64,000 nucleotides of DNA from Rhexocercosporidium sp. MPI-PUGE-AT-0058. Taxonomy: Eukaryota; Ascomycota; Leotiomycetes; Helotiales. This document shows, piece after piece, positions 33,940-45,120 of this stretch. Each line of letters opens with the position of its first letter. The first letter of the stretch is position 1. The position numbers and the translations under genes are program-made. The notes beneath the pieces were generated by a model. It did not search any database. It was not told the DNA's origin and saw only the letters and a program-made list of their open reading frames with translations. The stretch covers positions 1,612,001 to 1,676,000 of the forward strand of contig JAGTJL010000001.1 in NCBI GenBank assembly GCA_020746875.1. The letters are read 5' to 3'.

Positions 33940-34260
33940 CCCCCCCCCGCCGCCGCTGGTCCCTCTTCTGCTTCGGCGGGTCGCTTCTGTCGTCGTAACG
34001 ATTCTGCGGAGGTCGCTCTTCCAGTAAAGCGTCTTCGATCCGGTAAGTAATATATTTTCGGACGTGGATTTGAAGATTTTCGGACCGTAATTAACCGTTT
34101 TTTAATCCGCCGGCCCGCCGCCGCTGCTGCTTCTTCCGCCCGTCGCCGCACTCCCTCCTAGAAGGCACGCCGTTTCGCTGAGCTCTATAAAAAGCTAGCG
34201 GCTCTTTACGAAGAGGAAGCGGAAGTACTAGAAGATAAAGAGGAAGATATCTAGGCGGTT
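33940..34260 (+). pseudogene. Plus-strand coding remnant within the RIP region
   Basis: On the plus strand, opposite to the Helitron gene, two stretches still look coding: PAAAGPSSASAGRFCRRNDS near 33950-34010 and, near 34140-34250, RRRTPS*KARRFAELYKKL followed by ALYEEEAEVLEDKEEDI*. The stops sit where Gln codons are expected before RIP. The Arg/Ser-rich then acidic pattern is not recognised. It could be a second Helitron-borne ORF, a captured host gene or part of another nested element. Confidence 0.35.
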
Positions 34261-34429
34261 CCGGAGTCCCTCCGGGCGAGAAGTATTAAGTTATAAATCT
34301 TATTAAAAGTCTTTTATAAGAGTATATTTTGATTTTAAATAAAAACCGGTCTGCTTTTATAACTTTCGGACTTATTTTATAATTTACGGATAATATCTAA
34401 CTCGTAATACGATCGTAAATCGACTGAAT

Positions 34430-37400
34430 TTAACGAATATCTACTAATACTTCCGGAAATATTATATTCGGCGTATAGCTCTTATTCTTAATAAGTATTA
34501 ATATACTTAGCCCTTCTACGCGAGACGTCCGCGAGAGGCTAATATATAATTAATCGTAAGTAAAAACAAGCGTCCGTAAATTTAACTTAATAATATAAAA
34601 GAACTGCTTTTGCGACTTATTAATTATTATTACGAAGCATAAACGGACCGGAAATTGCTTTCGGGATAGCTTAATTCCTAAACTATCGTCCGTTATAATA
34701 AATTTAATCCGTAGAAGCACCCGTAATTATCCGTTAAAGTCTCTTTTTAATAATCGCGCTTTAATATAGTGCTTTCGTAAACTTATTATTATTAAACAGG
34801 ACCCGTTATATAAACCTTTTAGCGGATTAAAGTTCCGTAAAAGTAGAATTAGCGTGCTTATTTTAAAATATAGCTTTAACAGAAGTATTAAAAGTAAATT
34901 AATACCTTATAAGACTTTTAGAGAAAAGTTATTAACGTCTTTTATAGCCGTATCGGCGTCCGTAACTTGCGTATTTATTAAATAATATATCCGTATCTCA
35001 CCCGGAAAGCGACCGAAGATTATTTTATTTAATTCCGTAATAATTATATTAAGCGTAGAAAGCAGATATCGGCCGCTAAAAGTATCTGGATTTCTTACGG
35101 CCCGTAATATAAGATCTCGTAAGTAAACGTAATTAATTAAGCCGGAAATATTAACTAATTAATAAATATACTCGGGTATTATAACCGAATACTCTTGAGT
35201 AATATTATATAATATATTACTAATCTAATTGATAAATTCCGGATTATAAACCCTTTCGCGAACCCGTATATTAATCCGTAAATAAATACGCTTGAGTCGT
35301 GGCCAGATAAACGACTTTTGAAAGCATGCGCTAATAATATCAGCTCGAGTATTATTAATAACAACTAGGAAGATCTATATAAAGTCGCTACTTAAGATTA
35401 CGAATACCCCGCCGAATAGTATATTATCCGTAAACTTCCGTAAATCGACTAACAAACGGTATATAATTTCAAAGTAATACTTGTATTATATTAGTACCTT
35501 ATCCTAAATAATTAAATCCGCTTAACGAAGTAATTCGGCTAGTAAGCTCTATTTAATAATATTACTTACGGACTACTCGTATATATTAATCGGAATCTTG
35601 AACTGCGAGTGCGACGTACGTCCGTAAAATAATAATAAAGCCGTAATACCTGTAGAAGTAACGTAAAGAACCGTTTTCCCTTAATTACGGTAATAATAAT
35701 AAAATATCTTATATAAAAACGTTTTTCCGGAGTCTCCTTAGCTTTAAGCGTAGAAATATACCGTTTACGGGTTTATAGCGATCGCAGTAATAATTTCTGT
35801 AAAAGCCGCTTACTGATTCGCGTTAAGTTAACGTTGCATTTCTAAAGCTTAAGCGGCCAGATCGTCGTTTTATACTCTTATAATCTATTCCAAGTAGTAA
35901 CAGGTCTAGTTTTATATATTTTACGGTAAATTATACTCCGTAAGTAATTATTATAAGTCCGTAAGTCCTTTAATAAGTAGAAATAACCCGTAATTATAAT
36001 AAAGATCGAATAATAGTAATAAAAACCTTTTTTCGCGATTTAAACGATAAGTTAAATCGTCGTAAAAGTATAACTTGTATTTCTCCTAGATAACTCGCGG
36101 GTCCGCAATCTCTTGTAAACGAATACTAATTAAGAAAAGCGTCCGTAAATTACTCGCAGAAGTAAAAAAGATCGCTTCGTCGAAGCACTAATATTATTCT
36201 CGATCGTTTTCGGCTAATCTACGCGTAATATAAGCAGCTTAGTACGTTTCGTATACTACGCCTTCGACTTGATATAACTGCTCGTACGATTTAGCTTAAC
36301 GGAAGACCGTAAGTAATAGCCGTAAGTAAAACCTTTCGCCCGAAACAAGTTATAATAATATATACAGCTGATCCGATTCTCCCCTTTCTTGCGCGACGTT
36401 TATTCTTTCGTTCCTTGATTTTATACGTAATACGCCGGGAACTCAGAATATAATAATAGCTCGGCTTCTGAATAGTTCGTATTATATTTAAAATAAATTA
36501 TAAGAATAAAACGGGCCGTATCTCTCTTTTCGGCGATTTCTGCGGCCGTAAGACCGGGGAGGAAATATACCGGTTATTCTCTTTTAAGGTATACCGCAAA
36601 GTATTAGACTAATAAGAACTCTTAATATATAAGAAATTCAAATAGCCGTTATATTACTTCCGGAGGACTTACGTACCGCGCTTATACGTAACGGGTAATT
36701 TTATCGTCCGTATTCGTGATAGCTAAAGTAGTTCGGTCCGCATTTTTATAAATATACTTGTGAATATATTTTATAGCTTAAATAGACCCGTAAACTTTTA
36801 TATTAATATGCGATCGATACTTATTAAGGAGATACGGATTATATAGCATTACCTAGCGGTTATTTAACGTGATATTTCGTCCTTTTTTACGGATTATAAA
36901 CGTTCGCTTTTCATTTCGACGACGATATTCTGAGTAGCTGTTTTCCGTAATTTTTATAATTTCCGAGAACTTCTTTAGAAACCGCTTTTAGTACGACGCT
37001 AAGCTACTTAAGTGCTTACGGGCTATATACGGAGCGTTTAAGGAAGCCGAGCTATAAGAACCGTGAAGTATATGCGTCAAAACTAACTCTTATAACTCAC
37101 TCGTAAGATCCGTAATTTTATCTGGAATTTCTGTAATAACGATTTCATTTACTTTTGCAAGAATTAAATAAGCAGCTGCAGGTTATAAGAATACTAAGAG
37201 ATATATATATAATAAGTTACGCTTTTGATATTTAATAATATATACGTGAATAACGTATTTATTAAATAACCTTTTTTTAATATTTTTTAAAAGTTCCTTA
37301 ACTTTCAAGTAAAATACGCGAGTTATTAGATTAGGGCGATCCGTAAGTTGCTGACTTTTCTTCTCGTATTCACGGATGATTTCGAGCTACCGCGGGTTAG

Positions 37401-38960
37401 CCGTAAACGTAATAAAGAGAGTAAGTCGTCCGAAAAACCGTATAATCGCTATTAAATCTTGAAATAATTATTATATAAAATAATTCTTACTAACGAAAAA
37501 AAAAGAAAGAATATAACGGCGACTTAACTCTTCAGAAGAAGTATCTTCACGGATTAAAATATCTGTAAGTCTATTATATACGTCCGCGCGGATATTTGAT
37601 TAATACGTCCGTAACTAATTAAAACGAGTTATTTCGCAAGTAACGTAAGCGTTAACGATATATTACTGGAATAAACAAGCCGCTTAAAAGAGCGTAATAT
37701 AATATTCTCGACGCCGCTTATAGAATCGAAACTTATAAAACAATTATTAATTAAGCCGTAATTGCTTCCGGATTTTCTTACGATTTAAAAGCTCTAACGA
37801 CTAATGCTACTTATACTCGCCGTACGGAAAGAGAAGAACGTAATATAATAGTATATACGCGGCCGAGGTTACGGGTACTCGATGAATCCGCGGACCGGTT
37901 TAGCCGGGTTCGCGGATCGCAAGAATTATATCTCGTCGACTGGCTTTATTATATTCGTCCGGAATAATCGCTGCTATTTTATCTGTTATAAGCAGGTTCT
38001 CGCGGCGTTTATCTGTACTAGTTTGAATAATTAATCGTATTTGCGGGCTTAAGAATATCTTTAAATCACCGTCTTACGTCCGTAAACGTTCTCTAATTAT
38101 CTTATAAACCGCTATAAACGGATTTACGTCCGTAATTATCTCGTGTAAGTCGCGGAGAATAATAAGATTAAGTTAAAGGTCTTATTCTTATCGAATATTA
38201 ATCGCGTAATCAGAGTCGTAAAAGAATAATTAAGCGAAAGCAGGTATTTTTTAAGAGCTAGAAACTAACGGCCCTTGGAAGTAATATAACTCTTTATAAG
38301 CCGTAAAAGTATTAACCCCGCGTGTCAAGTCGATCCGATCGTTTTTCTTTATACTTACGAACGTAAACGCTAAAGCTATATTATATCTGCGAATCTTCGT
38401 CCGAAAATCAGCACCTCGCGGGTCGCTGCCGTTTAAAAGTCTCCGTAATACGTCCGGAGGATTCCGTAAAAACTCTAATATAATATCGCTTTTCTTATAA
38501 TAAAGCTCGAATTCCTTATCAGTAATAGCCTCCTCGATCTAATATAAAGCTTCGCAGTATGTGCAGGTATATATTATATGCTTAATATTTAACGGACCGG
38601 TAATTATAAATATAAACCGAAAACTAAGCGGAATCGGGCCCGGGAAAGGAATTAGCGAAGCAATTAAAAGTATAAGCGTAAGTAAAGGATTATCTATAAC
38701 CGGAGAAAGGGGAGGTAGTTGATCTGCGGCCGGTAGAAGTACTAGCGGGTCGTTTGCGGGTAATAATAGTAAAGGAGGAAGAGGAGGGTTATTTGCAGCT
38801 GCCTTATCGGCCGCTATTTGAATATACGTCCGCCGGCGACGTTTTATAAATCGAGGATTATGCGTAATAAGCGTAATAGAGCCGCTACGTGTCTGTCGAG
38901 GAGCATTAACGTCTAATTCGGCTAAAGGGCGTCGTGAAGCCGTGTTTCCTTATAAAAGCA
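34430..38960 (-). pseudogene. Helitron Rep/PIF1-helicase gene remnant
   Basis: Recognisable blocks in order, minus strand. N-terminal Helitron-like domain near 38560-38300: CTYCEALY, then LEFLRNPPDVLRRLLNGSDP and ELYYFQG. Near 37900-37960: RREN, then IIPDEYNKASRRDIILA. Rep region near 37220-37190: NLLYIYLLVF, where the HUH motif (HxH) has become YIY by C-to-T change, and near 36780-36730 KYIHKYIYKNADRTTLAI, which keeps the catalytic tyrosines. PIF1 helicase near 35480-35370: LLVDLRKFTDNILFGGV, then ISSDF-like. C-terminal helicase near 34650-34540: INKSQ, then LRTLVFTYD*LYISLSRTSR. Typical losses are Trp and Gln codons to stops. Not functional. Confidence 0.72.
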
Positions 38961-39250
38961 ATCAGTAAGTAACCTGTAAACGCGTATAACAGACGTATAA
39001 TATACTTATAATACGTCTTATATCGTCCTCTAACGTGATTCGTCCGGAAGTCTTGCGCAAGACGATTTTAGTTACACCGAGAATACTATTATAGCGGAAA
39101 AGAGTCTATTTCTTCGAAGTTAACGTGATTAGTATATAACTTAACGCGTTTTTAAGTAAAATCTAAGCGTAAGTAATATTTTGATATTCTTTCCTTCGGT
39201 AATAAGTTCTTCCGACCGAGCCTGCGACTAATCAGAAGCCTTCACGTGAC

Positions 39251-40032
39251 TAGTTTTTTAACTGACGGATCCACAAATCGCTCAATGTAAGATAGATAAG
39301 CTCATCTTACAACTCTTCATACCTCGAACTTGGCATGTCTCATCAAGCCCTCTTCTCTAACTTCCAAGGTCCCTGTTGCAATCGTTCTCTGCTACTTACA
39401 TGGAGAAAATCCGATCCATCTTTAATATAATCTGATGGGTAATGCCCATGCCAATCATCAGTCCATGTCATCCCCTGACGCATCCCTGTCGAATTCCATC
39501 AACATCACCCCGCGCCGCCAAGGACATAGCCAGTCTACCCCACCTCACAATGCCCGCGACATCATCTCGCAGTCCGAGACTGAGCCAACCCAAACCCACC
39601 GATCCAAAGCAAGATTCTCCTCTCTTGGCAGCTAGCTAACTTGGCTGGCCCACAAAGAACGCTTTCAGCTGGACAAGCATGGTTTTTAGTATGGCACGGA
39701 GGAGGAGAAGATGCTTTTCATTGCTTAGGTTCGAAGTGACGTAGTCTTGGCTGCATGGCATGCAGAGTTGGATCATGGCCAACCCAGCCCAGCTGTGTTT
39801 GAATGAATGATTGATTGAGTGAAGTGAGCCATTTTGAAGATTGCTTGCTTGTGCTTATGCTTGCTTTTTGCTCGTGATACCACCTCCTTCCTTCCTCTCT
39901 TGATCAAGCTTCCCCTCCATACAACATCTCTCTTCTCCAACCTTCATATTTCAGCCATCAACCACAACAGAGCAACCACACAACTACATCTCAATCTCAT
40001 CCCAATCCACTCCATACAACACAACAATAAAA
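39251..40032. other. Intergenic between RIP region and gene at 40033
   Basis: Composition returns to normal. It includes a CT-rich leader (39880-40020) typical of a well-expressed fungal gene. A 66-codon frame (39435-39635) has no recognisable content. Confidence 0.55.
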
Positions 40033-40561
40033 ATGGATTTCGTAAACAAGTTCACCGGCGGAGACAAGCAAGGCGAGGGCCAGAACCAACAGCAACAAGG
40101 CGGCCAGAACCAAAATGAGCAAAGCTCCAACAGCTCGTCTGGCGGAGGTGGCTTCCTCGGTGGTCTTGGTGATAAGTTGAACTCTGCTGCTGGTGGTGGG
40201 AAGGAGAGTGAGAAGAACGAGGATTATCTTGATAAGGGTATGCTTCCCGTCACAGTTCTTTACCACTCGCACATATCACTTCTCTCAATCAATCTATCCC
40301 TCTACATCCCTTCTGGTCTACGAGAACCACAACTACCGACTTTTTGGAAGTATAAATGCAATACTAGATTAGAACTAACAACACAAACCAACAGGAATCG
40401 ACTTTGTACAAGAGAAATTCATGGGCGCTGGCGCTCAAGACAACGAGTCTGCAGTCGAGCAAGCCAAGGACGAGCAGATCTCTGATTTCATCCGTGGTCA
40501 ATACAAGAGTACGACCGGTAGTGATATGCCAATCAAGGATAAAGAGACACGATTTGGTTAA
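40033..40561 (+). CDS. Small Gly/Gln/Asn-rich conserved fungal protein, 123 aa
   Basis: Two exons (40033-40237, 40395-40561). It begins MDFVNKFTGGDKQGEGQNQQ, has a low-complexity Q/G/N/S stretch to about residue 50, a GGGFLGGLGDKLNSAAGGGK hinge, then NEDYLDKGIDFVQEKFMGAG and a helical acidic/basic tail with DEQISDFIRGQYKSTTG. There is no signal peptide or membrane segment. The pattern resembles small, often stress-induced proteins conserved in filamentous ascomycetes, but I cannot name a function. The CT-rich leader and ATG context (aaaaATGG) suggest high expression. Confidence 0.7.
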
Positions 40562-41214
40562 GCCGGTGTGGGAAGGCATATGGTTTAGGTAGTGTAGGCT
40601 GGGATGGTTGATAAATGCATGGATTTGCGGGATGGGAAATGGATGGGAAGGGATGGAAGGGATGTACGATTGTGATGGCTTAGGAAGTTTTTGGGCTTAG
40701 GGCTTGATGATCTTTATGAAATGAATTTCATGCCGTGTTTTATATCGGACGTTTATGCTGCTGCAAATGTGCAAAATTTTAGATAAGGTACGCAGTGGCG
40801 AGATCATATAATGCATGAGAAGAGCCTCGAGTTGGCTGAGTACTTCCACCATCAATGTCTGGAACGAGAGAATGGACGAGACCGCCACGTCTAGAACCCT
40901 GGAGCAGACGCTCGACCTGAAGAGGAGAAGCCGTCATATCATTCAAAGCCAAAGGTCGGGTTTAAAAAACAAATCTCTTTTTGTAATCAGAGCTAGCTAG
41001 TCTACTCATTTTAAGAGTATGGAGAGATACCCCATTTTGCCCTTTCGCCCTTTCGCTCGCTTCGAAACCGCAAAACCCGCAGAAAACAAATCCCAAGTCG
41101 ATATATCCTGACAACATCTAATGTACAATCTTGGGTATCATAAACAACCATGCTTAACGCCTCGAAATTCCCAACCATACCACCATGGATACCACCACCA
41201 TTTTGTGTTTTGTT
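40562..41214. other. Intergenic between convergent genes
   Basis: Two 3'UTRs. A G/A-rich ggatgggaa run lies at 40620-40665. No gene recognised. Confidence 0.55.
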
Positions 41215-43015
41215 TTACATGAACGAGCTCAAAACATCACCAAGTTTCTGCTTCTTATTCTGCATGAACTTTGAGGGACGCTTGCCGAAATCCGCAAAAG
41301 AGTTCCTCTTCGACTCCTTGGCATCTCCCTTCTCTGTCTCCGACTCTGCCTTCTTTACCTCCTCTTTGACCGATTCTGGGGAAGTTGTACTAGTGCCTGA
41401 ATGCGGAACATTGATTCTGTAGAAAGCTATATTCGACGGATTAGGGGCGTTACGAGGCAGGAATGCGGGATAGCAGGACTGCGTCGGCTTGGCGTAGTCT
41501 CTTGTGTGTTCGTTGAGATGAGGATTCGAGTCTTCAGTATAAGCGCTTCCATAGAAGGATTTGATTGGGTTACTGTAGATAGATGGACCCATGTCTGGGA
41601 GACAGGGACCGAGACGAACACAAGCCAGAGGAACGGAGTTTGTGAGCTCTTCCTTGACGACGACTTGATGGCCGATATCGACCCCTGCTCTCTGTAGATC
41701 CCGGTCGCTTCTCAACTCACCGATTCGTGAGAAGATCGTGTAGGTGAGGAATTCCCAGGTCTCGAATGTGTAGGATGTGTTGAAGAGTACTTCGTTGCAG
41801 ATGCCCCATCGGACTTCCTTGAAACTGGCTGGGATTTCCTTCTTTGCGGCGTGATCACCTAGTTCTTGCCAGAGGGCGTAGTGTTTGATGGCATCAGGAC
41901 CCTTCTTTGATATCGACTTTTCGGGGTTAGTGAGGAATGCTGTCACCTCTGCACGTGGAATTCGAGATACGATGGTGTGGTTCGATAGGTGGTGAGATGG
42001 GGCTCTGCGGATTGGTCTGGGTTCTTCTTCGGTTGAGGCTCGCTTGATGACTGCTCGTTCGACACACATTGCTTCAAAGAAGTTCAGTAGGCCAACATCG
42101 AGAGTCGACTTCCATCCCAGAGTACGGCCTAGAGCTCGTGATCCAGTATTGAAGGTACAGCCTCTGACATCAAATAGAGCCAAGGCGGGGAAGCTGTTGA
42201 GATAAGGAAGGGATTTCTCCGTCAGCTCCTTATGGTTCCAAAGTTTGAGGATTCTCATCACAGGGAATGCGGCGTGGTCTACCGCAGCTTGATGCCAGGC
42301 TCTGACGAGGCGGTCGGTGACTCCGCTTTGAACTGCATTTCCAAAGGTATGAATGACCTCGAGGACGCCTAGATTTTTTACCTTTGATAGCTTGACAAGC
42401 TCAGGGACTGGAAATGCTGTGGTGATGCTGAGGTAAGTGAGGAAATCGAAGGTGGGAGAGATTAGTGCGGCTGCGTAGCTCTGAAGCGGCAAACGGGGCG
42501 ATGAGACTGTGTCACGGAATCTCAGAAGACCGATCGAGATATTGTCCTCTTCCCGGAGTACCTTCGAGAAGATAGCCCAGACACAGAAGGGTATTTCATA
42601 TCTAGAATACGATATTAGCAAGCTTTGGTGGTTGAATAGGTCCAAGAAAATTGACAACTCACCTTTCGTTGACAAGATCCCAAATTCGAAGGACCAGCTT
42701 TCTTGGCAAGCAATCAACACCTTCAGAGGTGAGGTCCATCACATTTTCGATTATGGTCTCGATAGCAGCATTTTGAAGAGAACGAGCACCTTTGACAGGT
42801 TGCGTGACTTTTTTACCTGAAGACTTGCGAGACATTCGATGAGGGCGAGTCCAATTCCGCTCTTCGCTGCTCACAGTTGAAATGGTTTTCTCCGTATACA
42901 TTTGTCCCGAGGACTCATCGACTTTGTAGTGAGCAGCTGGCAAGACCGAGGAAACCTGTTCATGGCCATGGCGAGATCTCAGCAGGAGCTTGTTTTTGGA
43001 GAGTGGCCACTTCAT
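41215..43015 (-). CDS. Conserved fungal protein of unknown function, 579 aa
   Basis: Two exons in transcript order: 42663-43015 and 41215-42601; the join gives LVNER|YEIPFCVWAIF. The first 90 residues are basic and Ser-rich. LTSEGVDCLPRKLVLRIWDLV then resembles the start of an F-box-like or ribonuclease-inhibitor-like segment, followed by leucine-containing repeats (VKNLGVLEVIHTFGN, FPVMRILKLWNHKELTEKSL, FPALALFDVRGC) in LRR-like rhythm. The C-terminus is Lys/Glu-rich, ending FMQNKKQKLGDVLSSFM, with a PSKFMQNKKQK stretch that could be a nuclear signal. A role as a substrate adaptor is possible, but no clear F-box is seen. Confidence 0.72.
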
Positions 43016-43392
43016 TGTGAGTTCAGCGAGTGTTGATGTTGTGGCTGATCATGGTGTGGAAGGAAGGAAAGAAAGAAGAAAAAACTCAATCAAACGCACT
43101 CAAACGCACTCATATGCGCGAGGCTCGAACGTAACGAGTGCTTTTGTTCGAGTTCGAGTTTCGATTTCGAAAGTCGCGTACAAATTCGAGAACGTTTGAG
43201 AAGCGGACGCGCCGCTTATCGATAAGCGGATCAACAAGAGATGCCGAGCTAGCGAGGGGGAGCTAAATTGAGTCAATTCTCTGCGCATCAGCAACCCTTC
43301 AAAGGGTACTTTTATCTCACACGAGCTTTCGCCTCAAATACATCCAAAAATGATCGAGTGGTTCCAGTGAGCGAGCTGGCTCTTCATCAACC
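43016..43392. promoter_or_regulatory. Divergent promoter region
   Basis: Spacer between two outward-transcribed genes. A short direct repeat, (CAAACGCACT) twice, lies at about 43091-43110, and a GCTTATCGATAAGC palindrome with two back-to-back GATA cores at about 43213-43226. Confidence 0.5.
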
Positions 43393-44376
43393 ATGTTCAA
43401 GAAATCTGGCATTCTACTATCATGCAACAACCTGCATTGTCTTCAAGGCTCGCCAGCTTCAAAGACGTCATCACTTCATCCCGCAGCATCCCAGAGCCAT
43501 CCGCAGAAACAGCAATGTCGCTCATATGCAGTGGTCTCTGATGGCCATAGTCGTCACAGTCATGAAAATCTCCGTTGGCCAGTGATGACATCGGCTAACA
43601 CTCTTCCAACACCATACCAGATCTTCGATCAAAGGAAAGGCTCGCCGTATTCGAAGCAGAGGTTCTACGAACTTGTCAAATTGTATCACCCTGATCGGCA
43701 TGACCACGATATAGCAAGCCATGGACTACCCTATGCTACTAAGCTGGAGAGATACAGACTTGTGGTTGCTGCCAACGATATCCTGTCAGATCCAGTGAAA
43801 CGCAGCGCGTACGATTATTACGGAGCGGGGTGGAATGGTGCACCGGATGTCGTCAAGCCTCGAGATACCTCGGAATCGTCAGCTACATGGGGAAATTCCA
43901 GTGGTCGAGGATGGGGCGGCGGTCATGAAGGACCAAGCCAGAATGCGACATGGGAGGACTGGGAACGTTGGTATCAGAAGGATGCGAAGGGACCACAAGA
44001 GCTACGATACGTTTCAAACAGTGCCTTTGTAGGTCTAATCGTAGCCTTTGCTCTCCTTGGGGGCATTGGCCAAGTTACGCGAGCTGGCAGCTATGGGACA
44101 AGCTTCGTGGAGCAACGAGATGCTCTGCACAACAACATATCTAAGGACCTCATTCGCAGAAGGAAAGAGACCACGACTGCATATGGGAGCAGGGAGGAAA
44201 GAATCGACAGCTTTCTGAGGCAGAGGGATCCCATAGGGTATGGGCTTGTCGATCCGAAGGAGGAGAGTTACAGAAAGGTCCTGCCACCGCCCGAGATTTG
44301 CTCCAGTGAGGATATCAAACAGCGGCCCATGAATGTCTACCAGCAGCAGGGTGAGCCCAACAGCATAGATGGCTAA
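43393..44376 (+). CDS. Mitochondrial DnaJ-domain (J-protein) with one membrane segment
   Basis: A single exon of 327 residues. The N-terminal 60 residues are basic and Ser/His-rich without acidic residues until late, suiting a mitochondrial presequence (QKQQCRSYAVVS). The J domain spans about 73-140: TPYQIFDQ, FYELVKLYHPDRH (HPD at 99-101) and RLVVAANDILSDPVKRSAYD. A single hydrophobic helix follows at about 216-236 (AFVGLIVAFALLGGIGQV), then a charged C-terminus. HPD stimulates Hsp70 ATPase; the partner here is probably matrix or inner-membrane Hsp70, by inference. Similar proteins occur across filamentous fungi, with no well-characterised yeast counterpart that I can name. Confidence 0.8.
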   Translation: MFKKSGILLSCNNLHCLQGSPASKTSSLHPAASQSHPQKQQCRSYAVVSDGHSRHSHENLRWPVMTSANTLPTPYQIFDQRKGSPYSKQRFYELVKLYHPDRHDHDIASHGLPYATKLERYRLVVAANDILSDPVKRSAYDYYGAGWNGAPDVVKPRDTSESSATWGNSSGRGWGGGHEGPSQNATWEDWERWYQKDAKGPQELRYVSNSAFVGLIVAFALLGGIGQVTRAGSYGTSFVEQRDALHNNISKDLIRRRKETTTAYGSREERIDSFLRQRDPIGYGLVDPKEESYRKVLPPPEICSSEDIKQRPMNVYQQQGEPNSIDG

Positions 44377-45120
44377 GAGGGAGAAAGACTTGACGTGAAA
44401 ATCTTTGAAGTACACTTGTTAGAGTGACTCCAAGTACCTTTGAGCACTCTCGGCCGAAGGCGTGCGATCAAGCAACCTGAGCAAGAAGAAGCCACATACC
44501 GGAAGGATCCGATGGACAGCTTGTCAAGGTTTTAAGACCATAGGCGCCTGAGAGTTAGATATCCAAGTACGGCGGTTGACTTTCTGCCACTAAGTGATGG
44601 AAATGTGGCTGTATGTGGATGTCCAATTGCAGCTGTCTTAATTGGTAGCCTAGAGCGAGCCGATGACTTTTGAATGATATGAATGAATGAAACGTTCCAC
44701 ACTACAAGTATAAAGCTCCAAAATAAAACACGTATTGAAAGGCAAATCGTAACATTACATAGACCAGCTATTGCATTGACGCGTCGTCATTCCACTTATT
44801 CAATTGCTCAGCCTCGTGATTGGAGCTGAAAGCGATCATCCTAAGCCTCACCATGCCTTGCTTCTGACCTTGCTGTCGTTAGTATTAAAAAGACTGGCAT
44901 CGCCACGTTGGCAGTCACCACTTCAAAGTACAAAACAAATCCATTCACAATCAAAACACATACATACTCATCAACCACCGTGGCTCCGACCCAAAGACTG
45001 ATTCTATTCGCCACACCTCTCCTAGTCATCCTCACCGGTTTCCTCGTGGCTCACTTCCAGTTCTGCGCACTGCCACTCTCCACTTCCAAGAACTTCAATT
45101 TCGACAAAGTAGAAAGCAAA
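44377..45120. other. Intergenic upstream of chitinase
   Basis: Contains the DnaJ gene 3'UTR and the chitinase promoter. The chitinase frame is open upstream to about 44908, but without any ATG before 45121. Confidence 0.55.

Larger units (their letters stand above)
33120..39250 (-). mobile_element. RIP-mutated Helitron (Rep-helicase rolling-circle transposon)
   Basis: Read on the minus strand from right to left, a Helitron protein can be followed through many stops and frame changes from about 38960 to 34430. The DNA has almost no CpA or TpG but abundant TpA and retained CpG, the result of CpA-to-TpA RIP on both strands. Exact ends (5' TC, 3' CTRR with hairpin) were not established; outer limits are set by composition. 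Inserted or nested material between 33120 and 34400 cannot be excluded. Confidence 0.72.

Noticed and set aside
33120..39250. CRISPR-like or satellite array suggested by repeated TCCGTAA
   Set aside because: The short motif recurs at irregular spacing and is explained by CpA-to-TpA mutation; there are no regular spacers, and the genome is eukaryotic.
39435..39635. Two overlapping 65-codon ORFs right of the RIP region
   Set aside because: Both frames are equally open and low-complexity; no evidence for either.
44908..45120. N-terminal extension of the chitinase with a membrane segment
   Set aside because: The frame is open but has no ATG; related ChiB enzymes start close to 45121, so the hydrophobic stretch is probably untranslated leader.
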